DNA of 64,000 bases from Corynebacterium tuberculostearicum. Its GTDB lineage: Bacteria > Actinomycetota > Actinomycetes > Mycobacteriales > Mycobacteriaceae. Of the stretch, positions 53,476 to 63,472 are shown one piece after another. A program made the position numbers and the translations under genes. Position 1 is the first letter of the stretch. Each line of letters begins with the position of its first letter. The stretch spans positions 1,240,001 through 1,304,000 of the forward strand of contig NZ_CP065972.1 of assembly GCF_016127015.1 (NCBI RefSeq), written 5' to 3'. The notes below the pieces were generated by a model, which saw only the letters and a program-made list of their open reading frames with translations, searched no databases and had not been told where the DNA came from.

Positions 53476-54975
53476 CTAATAGCGGTCGTGGTGTCCCTTA
53501 TCGCGCAACACGCGGCGATCCTCCTCGCTGCGGCGAGTGACAGGATCCGATCCGTCCCAGCACTCTACGTCCTTCAGCTCCGGCATCATATCGCGGTGGA
53601 ATACCGGGTCAATGCCTTGGCTGCGCTGCTTGTTGTAATTCTTGAGCAACTTAATCGCCACACCGGATAGTGGCACGATGGCGATGATATTGAGGATCAC
53701 CATGGTTGCCGCACCGGTATCTGCCAAGGCAAAGACCAGCGGCAGGGAGCCCACTGCGCCGAACCAGACAAAGAAAAGCACAACGAGGCGGAAGATTACC
53801 AGCGCAGGCTTGCTCTGGGTGAGGTACTCCAGGTTAGATTCCGCCAAATAGTAATTACCCAGGATGGAGGAGAAAGCCAGGAAGAAAAGGATGAAACTGA
53901 CGAAGTGGATGCCCCACTCGCCCACCTCAGAAGACAAAGCCGCCTGGGTCAAGGAGACGCCTTCTGCTTCAGCGCCGTAGGCAATCTCCGGCCCCAGCAA
54001 GATGACGAAGGCGGTGATGGTACACACCACCAAGGTGTCGAAGTACACGCCAAGGGTTTGCACCAGGCCCTGCTTGACAGGGTGCGAGACTGCCGCGGTA
54101 GCCGCTGCATTCGGAGCAGAGCCCTCGCCAGCTTCGTTGGAAAACAGTCCGCGCTGAATACCCTTCATCATGGCCGCACCGAGACCGGCGCCTGCGATTT
54201 CCTTAATGCCCAGTGCGTGACCGACAATATCTCCAATCATTCCCGGCACCTTGTCAAAGTTCGTGATGACTACAAAACCGCCGACAAGCAGGTAGGCCAC
54301 CGCCATAAAAGGCACGATGATCTGGGTGATATTGGCAATGCGGTTAACACCGCCAAAGATGATGAAGCCTGCCACCACGGCGATAACAACACCGATGATG
54401 GCGCGGAACATGGTGTCATCGCGGTCAAAAGAGAAGGACACCGCATCCGCGATGGCGTTGGTCTGGAAGGCGTTGTAGACCAAACCAAAGGTAAAGGCGA
54501 TAGCTATGGAGAAAAGAACGCCAAGCGGGCCCCAGCCCAAACCCCGCTTCATGTAGTACGCTGGGCCGCCACGGTAACCATCACCATCGCGCACCTTCCA
54601 CAGCTGCGCCAGCGTGGATTCGATGAATGCAGTTGCACCACCAAGGATGGCGATGAGCCACATCCAAAAGACAGCACCTGGGCCGCCCACGGAAATGGCC
54701 ACGGCCACGCCGGCCACGTTACCGGTGCCGACGCGGGACGCGGCCGAAATAGTAAAGGCCTTGAAAGCAGAGATGCCGCCGTAGTCCTCGTCCTCATCGC
54801 GACCTTCCCCCTTGGGTCGCTCGACGACGGCGCGGAACATATCTGGCACCATGCGCACCTGCACCAAAGCGGTACGGATGCCGAAGAATAGGCCCGCAGC
54901 GATGAGCAGCCAGGGCAGAATCCACGACCAGACGCCGTCATTAAATGTCGTTACGACATTTTCAAGAAAATCCAT
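53476..54975 (-). CDS. AGCS-family sodium:amino-acid symporter
   Basis: 499 aa, about 11 membrane segments. Motifs typical of alanine/glycine:cation symporters: GTGNVAGVAVAISVGGPGAVFWMW (about 80) and GIQRGLFSNEAGEGSAPNAAA (about 270). Imports alanine, glycine or a related amino acid with Na+. The hydrophilic C-terminal ~45 residues are cytoplasmic. Sodium dependence fits the nearby Mrp antiporter, but no direct link can be shown. Confidence 0.9.
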   Translation of the reverse strand: MDFLENVVTTFNDGVWSWILPWLLIAAGLFFGIRTALVQVRMVPDMFRAVVERPKGEGRDEDEDYGGISAFKAFTISAASRVGTGNVAGVAVAISVGGPGAVFWMWLIAILGGATAFIESTLAQLWKVRDGDGYRGGPAYYMKRGLGWGPLGVLFSIAIAFTFGLVYNAFQTNAIADAVSFSFDRDDTMFRAIIGVVIAVVAGFIIFGGVNRIANITQIIVPFMAVAYLLVGGFVVITNFDKVPGMIGDIVGHALGIKEIAGAGLGAAMMKGIQRGLFSNEAGEGSAPNAAATAAVSHPVKQGLVQTLGVYFDTLVVCTITAFVILLGPEIAYGAEAEGVSLTQAALSSEVGEWGIHFVSFILFFLAFSSILGNYYLAESNLEYLTQSKPALVIFRLVVLFFVWFGAVGSLPLVFALADTGAATMVILNIIAIVPLSGVAIKLLKNYNKQRSQGIDPVFHRDMMPELKDVECWDGSDPVTRRSEEDRRVLRDKGHHDRY

Positions 54976-54994
54976 GCAGAATAATTTACTGCCT

Positions 54995-55017
54995 TGAGGT
55001 TCACAACGTGAACCTCA
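54995..55017. promoter_or_regulatory. palindrome between mutM and the AGCS gene
   Basis: TGAGGTTCAC-AAC-GTGAACCTCA, 10-bp arms, about 20 bases upstream of the AGCS start. Could be a terminator for mutM or an operator for the symporter; no U-tract follows. Confidence 0.4.
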
Positions 55018-55028
55018 TGCGCCATAAC

Positions 55029-55844
55029 TTATTGGCAATGGGGGCAGAAATGGGTGGAACGCCCTGAAATTACGCAGCGCTCCAAGGGCGTTCCGCAACG
55101 CTGACAGGGCTGGCCAGCCCGCCCATACGCGGCCAAGGACCGCGAGAAGTATCCCGATTCGCCGTTCACATTAACGTACAAGGAATCGAAGCTCGTGCCG
55201 CCCACTTTTAGGGCGGCGGCCATAACCTCTTGGGCCGCTTCGAGCAGGGCTATGGCATCCTTTTGCCGCAACGTCGATGCCCTTTTGCGGGGCGGAATCT
55301 GTGCCGCCCACAGGGATTCATCGGCATAGATATTGCCGATTCCAGAAGCCAAGGTTTGATCCAACAGTGCGGTCTTTACTGCAGTTTTCTTTGCCCGCAG
55401 GCGCCGTGCGGTAGCCACAATGTCAAAGTCTGGTTCCAACGGGTCAATGCCAATGTGCGAGATCTTCGCCCACGGTGCATAGAGCCAATAGCCAAAGGTG
55501 CGCTGGTCTACAAAGCTAAGCTCTACCCCACCGCTTAGCTGAGCACTAATGCGCAGATGCGGCGAATCGGTCGTGCCGATTCGAACCTGTCCCGACATGC
55601 CTAAGTGGACAAAAAGGACGTCGCGGTGGGGATCCATGAAATCTTCGCCCACAAATTCCACCCACATAAACTTGCCTCGCCGGGCCACAGCGGCGATCTC
55701 TTTACCGACAAGAAGACCGGAAAGTGGCTCATCTTGGCCACGGTTGGCGCGGGGATGCCGCACTCGTACAGACTCAAAAGTCCGCCCCACCACGTGGGGC
55801 TCAAGACCCCGGCGGACGGACTCGACTTCCGGCAGTTCCGGCAT
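55029..55844 (-). CDS. mutM: formamidopyrimidine-DNA glycosylase
   Basis: Base-excision enzyme for 8-oxoguanine and Fapy lesions with AP-lyase activity. 271 aa. The catalytic Pro2-Glu3 (MPELPEVESVRRGLEPHV), the RGKFMWVEF Lys motif and the C-terminal zinc finger (CQRCGTPLERCVISGRSTHFCPHC) are intact. Starts 2 bases after the rnc stop. Confidence 0.96.
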   Translation of the reverse strand: MPELPEVESVRRGLEPHVVGRTFESVRVRHPRANRGQDEPLSGLLVGKEIAAVARRGKFMWVEFVGEDFMDPHRDVLFVHLGMSGQVRIGTTDSPHLRISAQLSGGVELSFVDQRTFGYWLYAPWAKISHIGIDPLEPDFDIVATARRLRAKKTAVKTALLDQTLASGIGNIYADESLWAAQIPPRKRASTLRQKDAIALLEAAQEVMAAALKVGGTSFDSLYVNVNGESGYFSRSLAAYGRAGQPCQRCGTPLERCVISGRSTHFCPHCQ

Positions 55845-55846
55845 GC

Positions 55847-56617
55847 TTAGCCTTCTTTATGCGCAGTGCCCTGGACCAAGAGAGGAGTCTCGCGCAAAGT
55901 CTGGCACGCCTCCTGAGCCGCTTGCTGCTCGGCCAGCTTCTTATTGTGTCCCACTCCATTGCCCACGGTTAGACCAGATACGGTAGCTACCGCGTTAAAG
56001 GTTTGGTCATGTTCTGGGCCGGTGGAGGTAGCTGAGTAGACCGGCATCGGTGCCTTAAGCTCGGCGCACAGCTCCTGCAAAGTGGTCTTCCAATCCAAGT
56101 GGCGGCCGCTCACAGTGGCATTTTCGATTTTTTCCGCAAACAAGCGCAGGATGACATCTCGCGCAGTTTCGAATCCATGCTCGCGGTAGATAGCGCCAAA
56201 GATTGCCTCGGTGGTATCGGCAAGGATGGAATCCTTATCGCGGCCACCAGTGGATTGCTCGCCCTTACCCAACAATATGTGCGGGCCGAGGTTTATCTCA
56301 CGAGCAATATCCGATAGTCCGTAGCGCGAGACGATCGAAGCACGCATCTTAGAAATATCCGATTCAGGACGAGAGGGATAAGTGATGTAGAGCTGAGAGG
56401 CCACCGACAGGCCCAGCACCGCATCGCCCAAAAACTCCAAGCGCTCGTTATTAGGCAAATGCCCATTCTCATTGGCAAACGACCGGTGAGTAAGCGCCAA
56501 ACGCAGGTGTTCTGGCTGCAATTCCACGCCGAGCGATTCCAACAATGGGCTGTGGTCTACTGCAGCAAATTCAGCTGCCAGTGCCTCTTCCCCGGTTAGC
56601 TTCTTTTTGCGGCTCAT
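55847..56617 (-). CDS. rnc: ribonuclease III
   Basis: Double-strand RNA nuclease that processes rRNA precursors. 256 aa. Signature NERLEFLGDAVLGL at about 55, DSILADTTEAIFGAIYREHG, then a C-terminal dsRNA-binding domain (TLQELCAELKAPMPVYSATSTGPEHDQTF, landmark). ATG overlaps the upstream DUF177 stop (ATGA). Confidence 0.96.
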   Translation of the reverse strand: MSRKKKLTGEEALAAEFAAVDHSPLLESLGVELQPEHLRLALTHRSFANENGHLPNNERLEFLGDAVLGLSVASQLYITYPSRPESDISKMRASIVSRYGLSDIAREINLGPHILLGKGEQSTGGRDKDSILADTTEAIFGAIYREHGFETARDVILRLFAEKIENATVSGRHLDWKTTLQELCAELKAPMPVYSATSTGPEHDQTFNAVATVSGLTVGNGVGHNKKLAEQQAAQEACQTLRETPLLVQGTAHKEG

Positions 56618-57159
56618 AGGAACTTCTCCAAACCAGCCCAGCGGGGATCGACCTTATCTTCCTCTTCTTCACCAGAAATACCGGTGGTCACCCCTTCAGG
56701 CGTGTCAATCTCACAGCCGTCCTCACACACCGGCGCGAAGGGAAGGTTGAGGCCTGCCTCATCGATCACGGCCTGCAAAAGGTCCAACTCATCATCCTCG
56801 ATCTCCGGAATCTCATCTCCGGAGCCTTCATCATCGGCTGCAGGGTCATCGCCAGAGACGAAAGATTCATCGGCAGCAAAAACCTGCGTGACGTGCAAGT
56901 CCAGCTCTGGGTGCAGTTCCTTCAAGCACCGGGAGCATTCCCCTGTCAGCCGTCCAGATACGTTGGCATCCACCAAGACACCTGCACCTAGAGGGGTCAA
57001 GGTGGCGTCTACAGTGAGCTCCTCGCCCTTCGGAATAGCGATCATTTCGACGCCGATCCTCTCAGGTGCGGGGCCGGTCTGGGTGCGTTGCTCCGGCAGT
57101 GCGTCAGCGCCTTGGGCGTTCAACAATTCGCCCACATCGAACTTCAATGGTGATGTCAT
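56614..57159 (-). CDS. YceD/DUF177-family protein
   Basis: 181 aa, acidic. The family links to 23S rRNA/ribosome assembly. The conserved cysteine pair CSRCLKEL at about 77 and CEDGCEIDTPEG in the C-terminal part are visible. Heavily acidic insert from about 95-125. In most bacteria it precedes rpmF; here it precedes rnc directly, as in M. tuberculosis (Rv2926c-Rv2925c). Confidence 0.88.
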   Translation of the reverse strand: MTSPLKFDVGELLNAQGADALPEQRTQTGPAPERIGVEMIAIPKGEELTVDATLTPLGAGVLVDANVSGRLTGECSRCLKELHPELDLHVTQVFAADESFVSGDDPAADDEGSGDEIPEIEDDELDLLQAVIDEAGLNLPFAPVCEDGCEIDTPEGVTTGISGEEEEDKVDPRWAGLEKFL

Positions 57160-57309
57160 AACACTAGGTAGTCTACCTTGCCCCGCAAACTCCGCCTAGC
57201 GGCCAGCACAGGCAAACTTTCTGTCAAGAGTCTGTCGTTTAAAGTAAAAGGGCCTATGCCTTTCCGGAATAGCCTTTTCCCAAGCCAAAGCCGTCTTTAG
57301 TGTGGATAC

Positions 57310-57957
57310 ATGACTTACCACTTGGCGCTAGCCTCCCCGGATCCACGCAGCATCGCACTCGGATTCGCCATGTTTAGCTGCCTTCCTGCCGCGGTATTAA
57401 CCATTGCCGGCACGCTCGTGCACGCCACTCCACAGCCGGACCGTTCAGGAATCTATGGTGCTAGTGGGATTCGCCTTTTTACTGCACTCATCTGCAGCAT
57501 CGTTGCCGGTTTGGTAGCTGGCACCATCCTGGTATTGCCCACTGGCATGGACCTTTCGGTGCTTACCGGCGCACTCATCTTTTCCCTAAGCGCAGGCGCC
57601 ATTACTTGGTTCTCACGGGAGACCATTCCTACCGCGCTTATTTCTGTAGGCACGATGCTAGTTGCCACAGGTGCGTTAGTGAGTATGTGCGCCGTGTGCT
57701 TTCCGCAAAACTTTAGGGATAGTTCTTTGACGTCACTGTCTTCCTATTTCTTTACCGCACTCGTTGCATTCCTTTTCCCCGGCTTAGTGACCACAATCAT
57801 TGCAGCATGTATGGCCGTCCAATCCGCCGCGCCTGCGCATCTCACCTCGAGGGAAGAAGGCAGCGCCACGTCCACACACACGCCGTTAACAGCTACTCCC
57901 CATGCAGCAAATACGGCAGTGCCCACCACACTGCCGCGCTCCCGCACAACCTCCTGA
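57310..57957 (+). CDS. unknown integral membrane protein
   Basis: 215 aa, ATG at 57310. Four to five hydrophobic segments (about 17-40, 55-75, 82-102, 105-130, 150-175), then a hydrophilic Thr/Ser/Ala-rich tail. No family recognised. TAGTGT ends 6 bases before the ATG, suggesting leaderless transcription. Inserted on the opposite strand between DUF177 and sepIVA, a pair usually adjacent, so it may be a lineage-specific addition. A very strong hairpin follows. Confidence 0.6.
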   Translation: MTYHLALASPDPRSIALGFAMFSCLPAAVLTIAGTLVHATPQPDRSGIYGASGIRLFTALICSIVAGLVAGTILVLPTGMDLSVLTGALIFSLSAGAITWFSRETIPTALISVGTMLVATGALVSMCAVCFPQNFRDSSLTSLSSYFFTALVAFLFPGLVTTIIAACMAVQSAAPAHLTSREEGSATSTHTPLTATPHAANTAVPTTLPRSRTTS

Positions 57958-57983
57958 ACTACCCGCGCTGGTAGGAAAACATT

Positions 57984-58044
57984 AAGGCTCTGGTGGGTGG
58001 GCAGACGGTGTACGACAAACCGTCTGCCCACCCACCAGAGCCTT
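57984..58044 (+). terminator. 26-bp perfect hairpin
   Basis: Perfect 26-bp arms at 57984-58009 and 58019-58044 with a 9-base loop. It starts 27 bases after the 57310 gene and lies between convergent genes. Most likely a bidirectional terminator; the arm length is far above the usual 8-12. Confidence 0.65.
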
Positions 58045-58148
58045 TAGCCGTGCCTGATATAAGGGACCAAACCATCCCTCACCCCTCAAGCTCCAGAGCC
58101 CAGTTCCATCCAGGAAATGAAGCTTAAGGGCAGAAAGAATTTAAAGGT

Positions 58149-58907
58149 TTAGCGCTCGTTATAGCGACGCTCGTATGCCTCGCCTTCTGCGTAACGGGGG
58201 CCTCCCGCAACGCCACCGGCACGACCCGTGGGCTGGTAGTCGCCGCCACGGGAACGGACGCCGGCACCGCCGCGCAGTGCAGAGCGATCAGAGCTTACGG
58301 TGCGCAGCAGCCCATTGAGGGTGGTTTCAAATTCACTTAGCTTGCCGTCTACAAACTCATCACATTCACTGCGCAGACGGTTGGACTCGGTGTGGGCGGA
58401 CTCCACAATGCGGTGTGCTTCCTCATCAGCGCGGCGGACAACTTCCGATTCCGAAACCATACGCTCTTGCTCAGCACGACCTTCTGCCACGGAACGTTCA
58501 TATTCATCATTGGCCTGAGCAATGGTGCGGTCAGCCTCCGCGCGGGCCTGTTCCACCATGGACTGAGCGCGAGCTTCAGCATCAGCCACTAGCTTGGCGG
58601 CATGCTGTTCTGCGTGGGAGACCGTGGCATCCGCCTCCTCGCGAGCATGGCCCACGATGTCGTCGGCCTGCGCATTAGCGTCATTGATGGTCTGATCCGC
58701 ACGCTCTTCGGCGCCGTGAAGGATTTCATCCTGCTTATCCAAGACATCCTGCGCGTCATCAATTTCAACGGGCAGGGCGTTTCGGAGGTCGTCGAGAAGC
58801 GCGAGCATTTCATGGCGCGGAACCATGCAATTAGAGGTCATGGGGAGGCTATGGGCCTCTTCCAAGTGCTGAACTAGTTCATCTAGGGACTCAAAGACAC
58901 GGTACAT
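58149..58907 (-). CDS. sepIVA: SepIVA-like septation/DivIVA-domain protein
   Basis: 252 aa, ATG at 58907 (MYRVFESLDELVQHLEEAH). The frame is open further up, but this start fits the family. DivIVA-like N-terminus, then a continuous coiled coil (about 60-200) with Ala/Glu/Asp repeats, and a Gly/Arg/Tyr-rich C-terminus (YAEGEAYERRYNER). The order sepIVA-DUF177-rnc matches Rv2927c-Rv2926c-Rv2925c, where SepIVA is needed for septation and polar growth. Confidence 0.82.
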   Translation of the reverse strand: MYRVFESLDELVQHLEEAHSLPMTSNCMVPRHEMLALLDDLRNALPVEIDDAQDVLDKQDEILHGAEERADQTINDANAQADDIVGHAREEADATVSHAEQHAAKLVADAEARAQSMVEQARAEADRTIAQANDEYERSVAEGRAEQERMVSESEVVRRADEEAHRIVESAHTESNRLRSECDEFVDGKLSEFETTLNGLLRTVSSDRSALRGGAGVRSRGGDYQPTGRAGGVAGGPRYAEGEAYERRYNER

Positions 58908-59044
58908 GCTGCGAATTTTACATGCCCTCACGTGCCAGACGTGGAGGCCACGCACCGAGTGTGTACTGCAGATTTCACTTCCAGAGCCGATCATCTCCAA
59001 CTATCGGCCCGCGCACGGAATTAATGGCGCTTCTAAAAAGCCAC

Positions 59045-59090
59045 AAGCTCCCCTTCTCCTCTATACAAAGGCAGCGCAGAGGGGGAGCTT
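59045..59090 (-). terminator. gdhA terminator
   Basis: AAGCTCCCC (59045-59053) pairs with GGGGAGCTT (59082-59090). On the minus strand it runs on into a CTTTTTAG tract. Confidence 0.65.
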
Positions 59091-59108
59091 AAAAGTAAAA
59101 GCGAGCTA

Positions 59109-60509
<1,401 letters not shown>

Positions 60510-60641
60510 CTACCGATAATGCAAGCAGGTTCGAGGGTTTAGGGAGATACACAACACCTTTTACCAGCCACAATAAAGATAGATATTTTCTGTAGACCGT
60601 TCGAAACTTAAGTCGCGCAGTGCCCCATTGCACACGGGCTT

Positions 60642-60647
60642 TATAAT
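60642..60647 (+). promoter_or_regulatory. glxK -10 box
   Basis: Consensus TATAAT ends 7 bases before the ATG at 60655, so the mRNA is probably leaderless. No good -35 at 16-18 bases upstream was seen. Confidence 0.45.
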
Positions 60648-60654
60648 TGCGGGC

Positions 60655-61737
60655 ATGCATATTGTCGTCGCCCCAGACTCGTTTAAAGGCACCGCCTCCG
60701 CGCCCGAGGCCGCAGCCAGCATTGCTATGGGGGTGCGCCAGGTGCTTCCCGACGCCACAGTGACCACCCTGCCCATGGCCGATGGCGGCGAGGGCACCGC
60801 TGCCGTCCTTGCGCAGGCAGCAGCGGCCGGCGGACAATCCGCCGAGACCATTACCCTGCCCACTACCGACGCCATTGGCCGCTTGACTCAGGCAAGCTAT
60901 GTTCTCGCCGGAACCACTGCGTTCATTGACGTCGCCTCTGCCACCGGGCTGCCAGCCGTGCAGGACAGCCTTGATCCGCTCCACGCCGATTCCTATGGCA
61001 CCGGCGTGCTGATCGCGGACGCAGAAACACGTGGCGCCACCTCGATCGTGCTGGGACTAGGCGGCACCGCCAGCATTGACGCCGGGATGGGCGTCCTCAC
61101 CGCATTCGGCGCCGCCGCGCACGACGCCCGCGGCTATGCCCTGCCCAAGGGCGGCGCTCCTCTCGTTCAGCTGGACCACATCGATACCGCGCAGCTCAAT
61201 ATCAAGGCCGGCATGCTCGACTTCACACTGCTGGCAGATACCCGCGCTACCCCAGTGCAGGCGGCAACCATGTACGGCCCCCAAAAGGGAGCTAAAGGCG
61301 AACAAGTAGCGCTGCTGGCCGGCGCCATGCTCCAAGCCTGCGAGGTTACCGGCACCGATGCAGACTCCGAATATTTTGGCGCCGCGGGTGGCCTTCCCAT
61401 TGGCCTGTCCTGGCTCTCGCGCACCCTCTGGGGCTCAGACGAACACGTGCGCGTCCTGTCCGGCGGCACGCACGTAGCCGCAGCACTGGGCCTTCCGGAA
61501 AAGATCGCCGCTGCCGATCTCGTCATTACTGGCGAGGGCCGCTTTGATGAACAGTCTCTGACCGGCAAGGCAGTCGGTACCATCACGGATCTCGCCCGAC
61601 AAGCCGGAACTCCCGTGGGCATTATCGCCGGCTCCTTCGAACACGACACCGACGCCTACTGCGCTCCCCTTAGCCAAGAAAGCTCGTTGGCCCAGCAGCT
61701 AGCGGCGGCCGCCGGGGACATCGTCAAGCAGCTCTAA
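60655..61737 (+). CDS. glxK: glycerate kinase
   Basis: Type I (GarK/GlxK) glycerate kinase, 360 aa. MHIVVAPDSFKGTASAPEAA is the standard start, with ADGGEGTAAVL (about 42), GLGGTASIDAGMGVL and DLVITGEGRFDEQSLTGKAVG. Phosphorylates D-glycerate for entry into glycolysis. The frame is open from 60628, but that TTG lies in the promoter. Its stop overlaps the convergent gene's stop by 3 bases. Confidence 0.93.
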   Translation: MHIVVAPDSFKGTASAPEAAASIAMGVRQVLPDATVTTLPMADGGEGTAAVLAQAAAAGGQSAETITLPTTDAIGRLTQASYVLAGTTAFIDVASATGLPAVQDSLDPLHADSYGTGVLIADAETRGATSIVLGLGGTASIDAGMGVLTAFGAAAHDARGYALPKGGAPLVQLDHIDTAQLNIKAGMLDFTLLADTRATPVQAATMYGPQKGAKGEQVALLAGAMLQACEVTGTDADSEYFGAAGGLPIGLSWLSRTLWGSDEHVRVLSGGTHVAAALGLPEKIAAADLVITGEGRFDEQSLTGKAVGTITDLARQAGTPVGIIAGSFEHDTDAYCAPLSQESSLAQQLAAAAGDIVKQL

Positions 61738-62132
61738 GGCCGAATGGACAGTGACCACGGGAAGATAGCGGGCCGCTCATGTGCCAGCTCGTCTTCAAGC
61801 AATACGTGGTCCTTGGGCAGCACTGCATGCGGGGTGAGAAGGCGCGAGAGCACCATGCCCAGCTGGTTGACCGAGCCACTCACGCCCGCCACCGCAATGT
61901 CGTAGCGGTGCACGCTCGCGTCCTCAAGGTCGCGGTCCTCATGCTCGTCGCGATAATTTTGCCGCAGCTGCTCCTCCAACCCCTCTGGAAACTGCGGTGC
62001 CTCTGGGCGGGTAACGTCAGCTGAGGAAAGCGAACCACTCTCCACCAGCTTGTCCGTGGCGGTGGTAAAGATTTCCGCGACGCGCTCTGCTTGCGCGTTG
62101 GGAACCAAAACATCAAATTGAATAACCGGCAT
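61734..62132 (-). CDS. small unknown acidic protein
   Basis: 132 aa, ATG at 62132 (MPVIQFDVLVPNAQAERVAEIF). I do not recognise a family. Hydrophilic and acidic, with mixed alpha/beta character and EHEDRDLEDASVHRYD in the middle. It is convergent with glycerate kinase and divergent from the M20 hydrolase. Likely a conserved corynebacterial protein. Confidence 0.6.
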   Translation of the reverse strand: MPVIQFDVLVPNAQAERVAEIFTTATDKLVESGSLSSADVTRPEAPQFPEGLEEQLRQNYRDEHEDRDLEDASVHRYDIAVAGVSGSVNQLGMVLSRLLTPHAVLPKDHVLLEDELAHERPAIFPWSLSIRP

Positions 62133-62168
62133 AGCGCCAACCCTACCCAATCCCTAAGGTGTGAAACC

Positions 62169-63374
62169 ATGTCTGATTCTGCCCACATCGCCCAGCTTGT
62201 CACTTCCCAAAAAGCCGATCTGGGGTGGCAGCAGGACTTTTACGAAGACCTGCACCGCCACCCCGAGCTTTCGCATGAAGAGGAGCGCACCGCCGCTCGC
62301 ATCCGCGCCAAGCTCGCCGATTTTGAATGCGAAGTAGTAGAACACATCGGCGGCTTTGGTATGGTCGCTATCTTCCGCAACGGCCATGGGCCCACTGCTT
62401 TGCTGCGCGCAGACTTCGATGGGTTGCCTGTCGAGGAAGCCACCGGCGTGTCCTATTCCGCCACTAATGGAAAGATGCACGCCTGCGGGCACGATATGCA
62501 CACCACGGCGCTGCTGGGTGCCTGCGCGCTTCTCGACGCCTCTCGGGGCTCCTGGTCCGGCACCTTCCTCGCCCTTTTCCAACCAGCCGAAGAATCCTCC
62601 GTGGGGGCTAAGGACATGTTGGCCGATAACCTCATCGAGCGTGTGCCTCGTCCCGATATTTGCCTAGGACAACACATCATGCCCGGCCGCGCCGGTACTG
62701 TGCGCCACACCGCCGGCCCCATCATGGCCGGCTGCGATTCCCTGCGCATTCGCGTCTTTGGAAAATCGGCCCACGCCTCCATGCCCCATAACTCCATCGA
62801 CCCCACCTATATCGCGGCCATGATCGTCACCCGCCTCCAAGCTATCGTGGGCCGCGAAGTTGCCCCACACGAGTTCTTTGTCATCTCTGTAGGAGAGCTA
62901 CACTCCGGCGATAAAAACAACATCATTCCCGAATCCGCCGAGCTCGTACTCAATACGCGCTACTACGATCCCGCACTCGCGGAAAAGATTTATGCCTCCC
63001 TCGAGCGCATGGTCAAGGCCGAGTGTGTGGCGTCCGGAAGCGAGCAAGACCCGACCTTTGAGTACTACGCTCACGGCGAGGTCACCGATAACGACGCCAC
63101 GGCCCACGCACCAGTGGCCGAGGTTTTCGATGCCGCCTTCGGCTCCGATTCGGTCATCGCCTCCCCTTCTACCGCCTCTGAGGACTTTTGCTATCTACCA
63201 CAGGCATGGGGCGTACCTTATGTCTTTTGGCACATCGGCTGTACCCCGGAAAATGAGTTAGAGGATCCACCTGTCAACCACCAAGCGACCTTCCTTCCGG
63301 ACTATGCCCCGACCGTATATGCCTCCACCCGGGCAGCATATGGTGCGGCATTGACCTACTTGGCTAAGTCCTAG
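62169..63374 (+). CDS. M20-family metal amidohydrolase
   Basis: 401 aa, ATG at 62169. Aminoacylase/amidohydrolase of the M20D group: LHRHPELSHEE, MHACGHDMHTTALLG (metal ligands), QPAEESSVGAKDML, and SVGELHSGDKNNIIPESAEL in the dimerisation region. Removes N-acyl or similar groups from amino acids. The substrate cannot be told. Lies 36 bases from the divergent small gene. Confidence 0.92.
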   Translation: MSDSAHIAQLVTSQKADLGWQQDFYEDLHRHPELSHEEERTAARIRAKLADFECEVVEHIGGFGMVAIFRNGHGPTALLRADFDGLPVEEATGVSYSATNGKMHACGHDMHTTALLGACALLDASRGSWSGTFLALFQPAEESSVGAKDMLADNLIERVPRPDICLGQHIMPGRAGTVRHTAGPIMAGCDSLRIRVFGKSAHASMPHNSIDPTYIAAMIVTRLQAIVGREVAPHEFFVISVGELHSGDKNNIIPESAELVLNTRYYDPALAEKIYASLERMVKAECVASGSEQDPTFEYYAHGEVTDNDATAHAPVAEVFDAAFGSDSVIASPSTASEDFCYLPQAWGVPYVFWHIGCTPENELEDPPVNHQATFLPDYAPTVYASTRAAYGAALTYLAKS

Positions 63375-63472
63375 GTACCCGGCGCGCCTTTCCCTATTCC
63401 CCCCTGCGAGGCTGCGCCAATCCTATTAAGCTGGCAGACGTTTCGTGACTTCCCACTAACTTAAGGTTTCAC

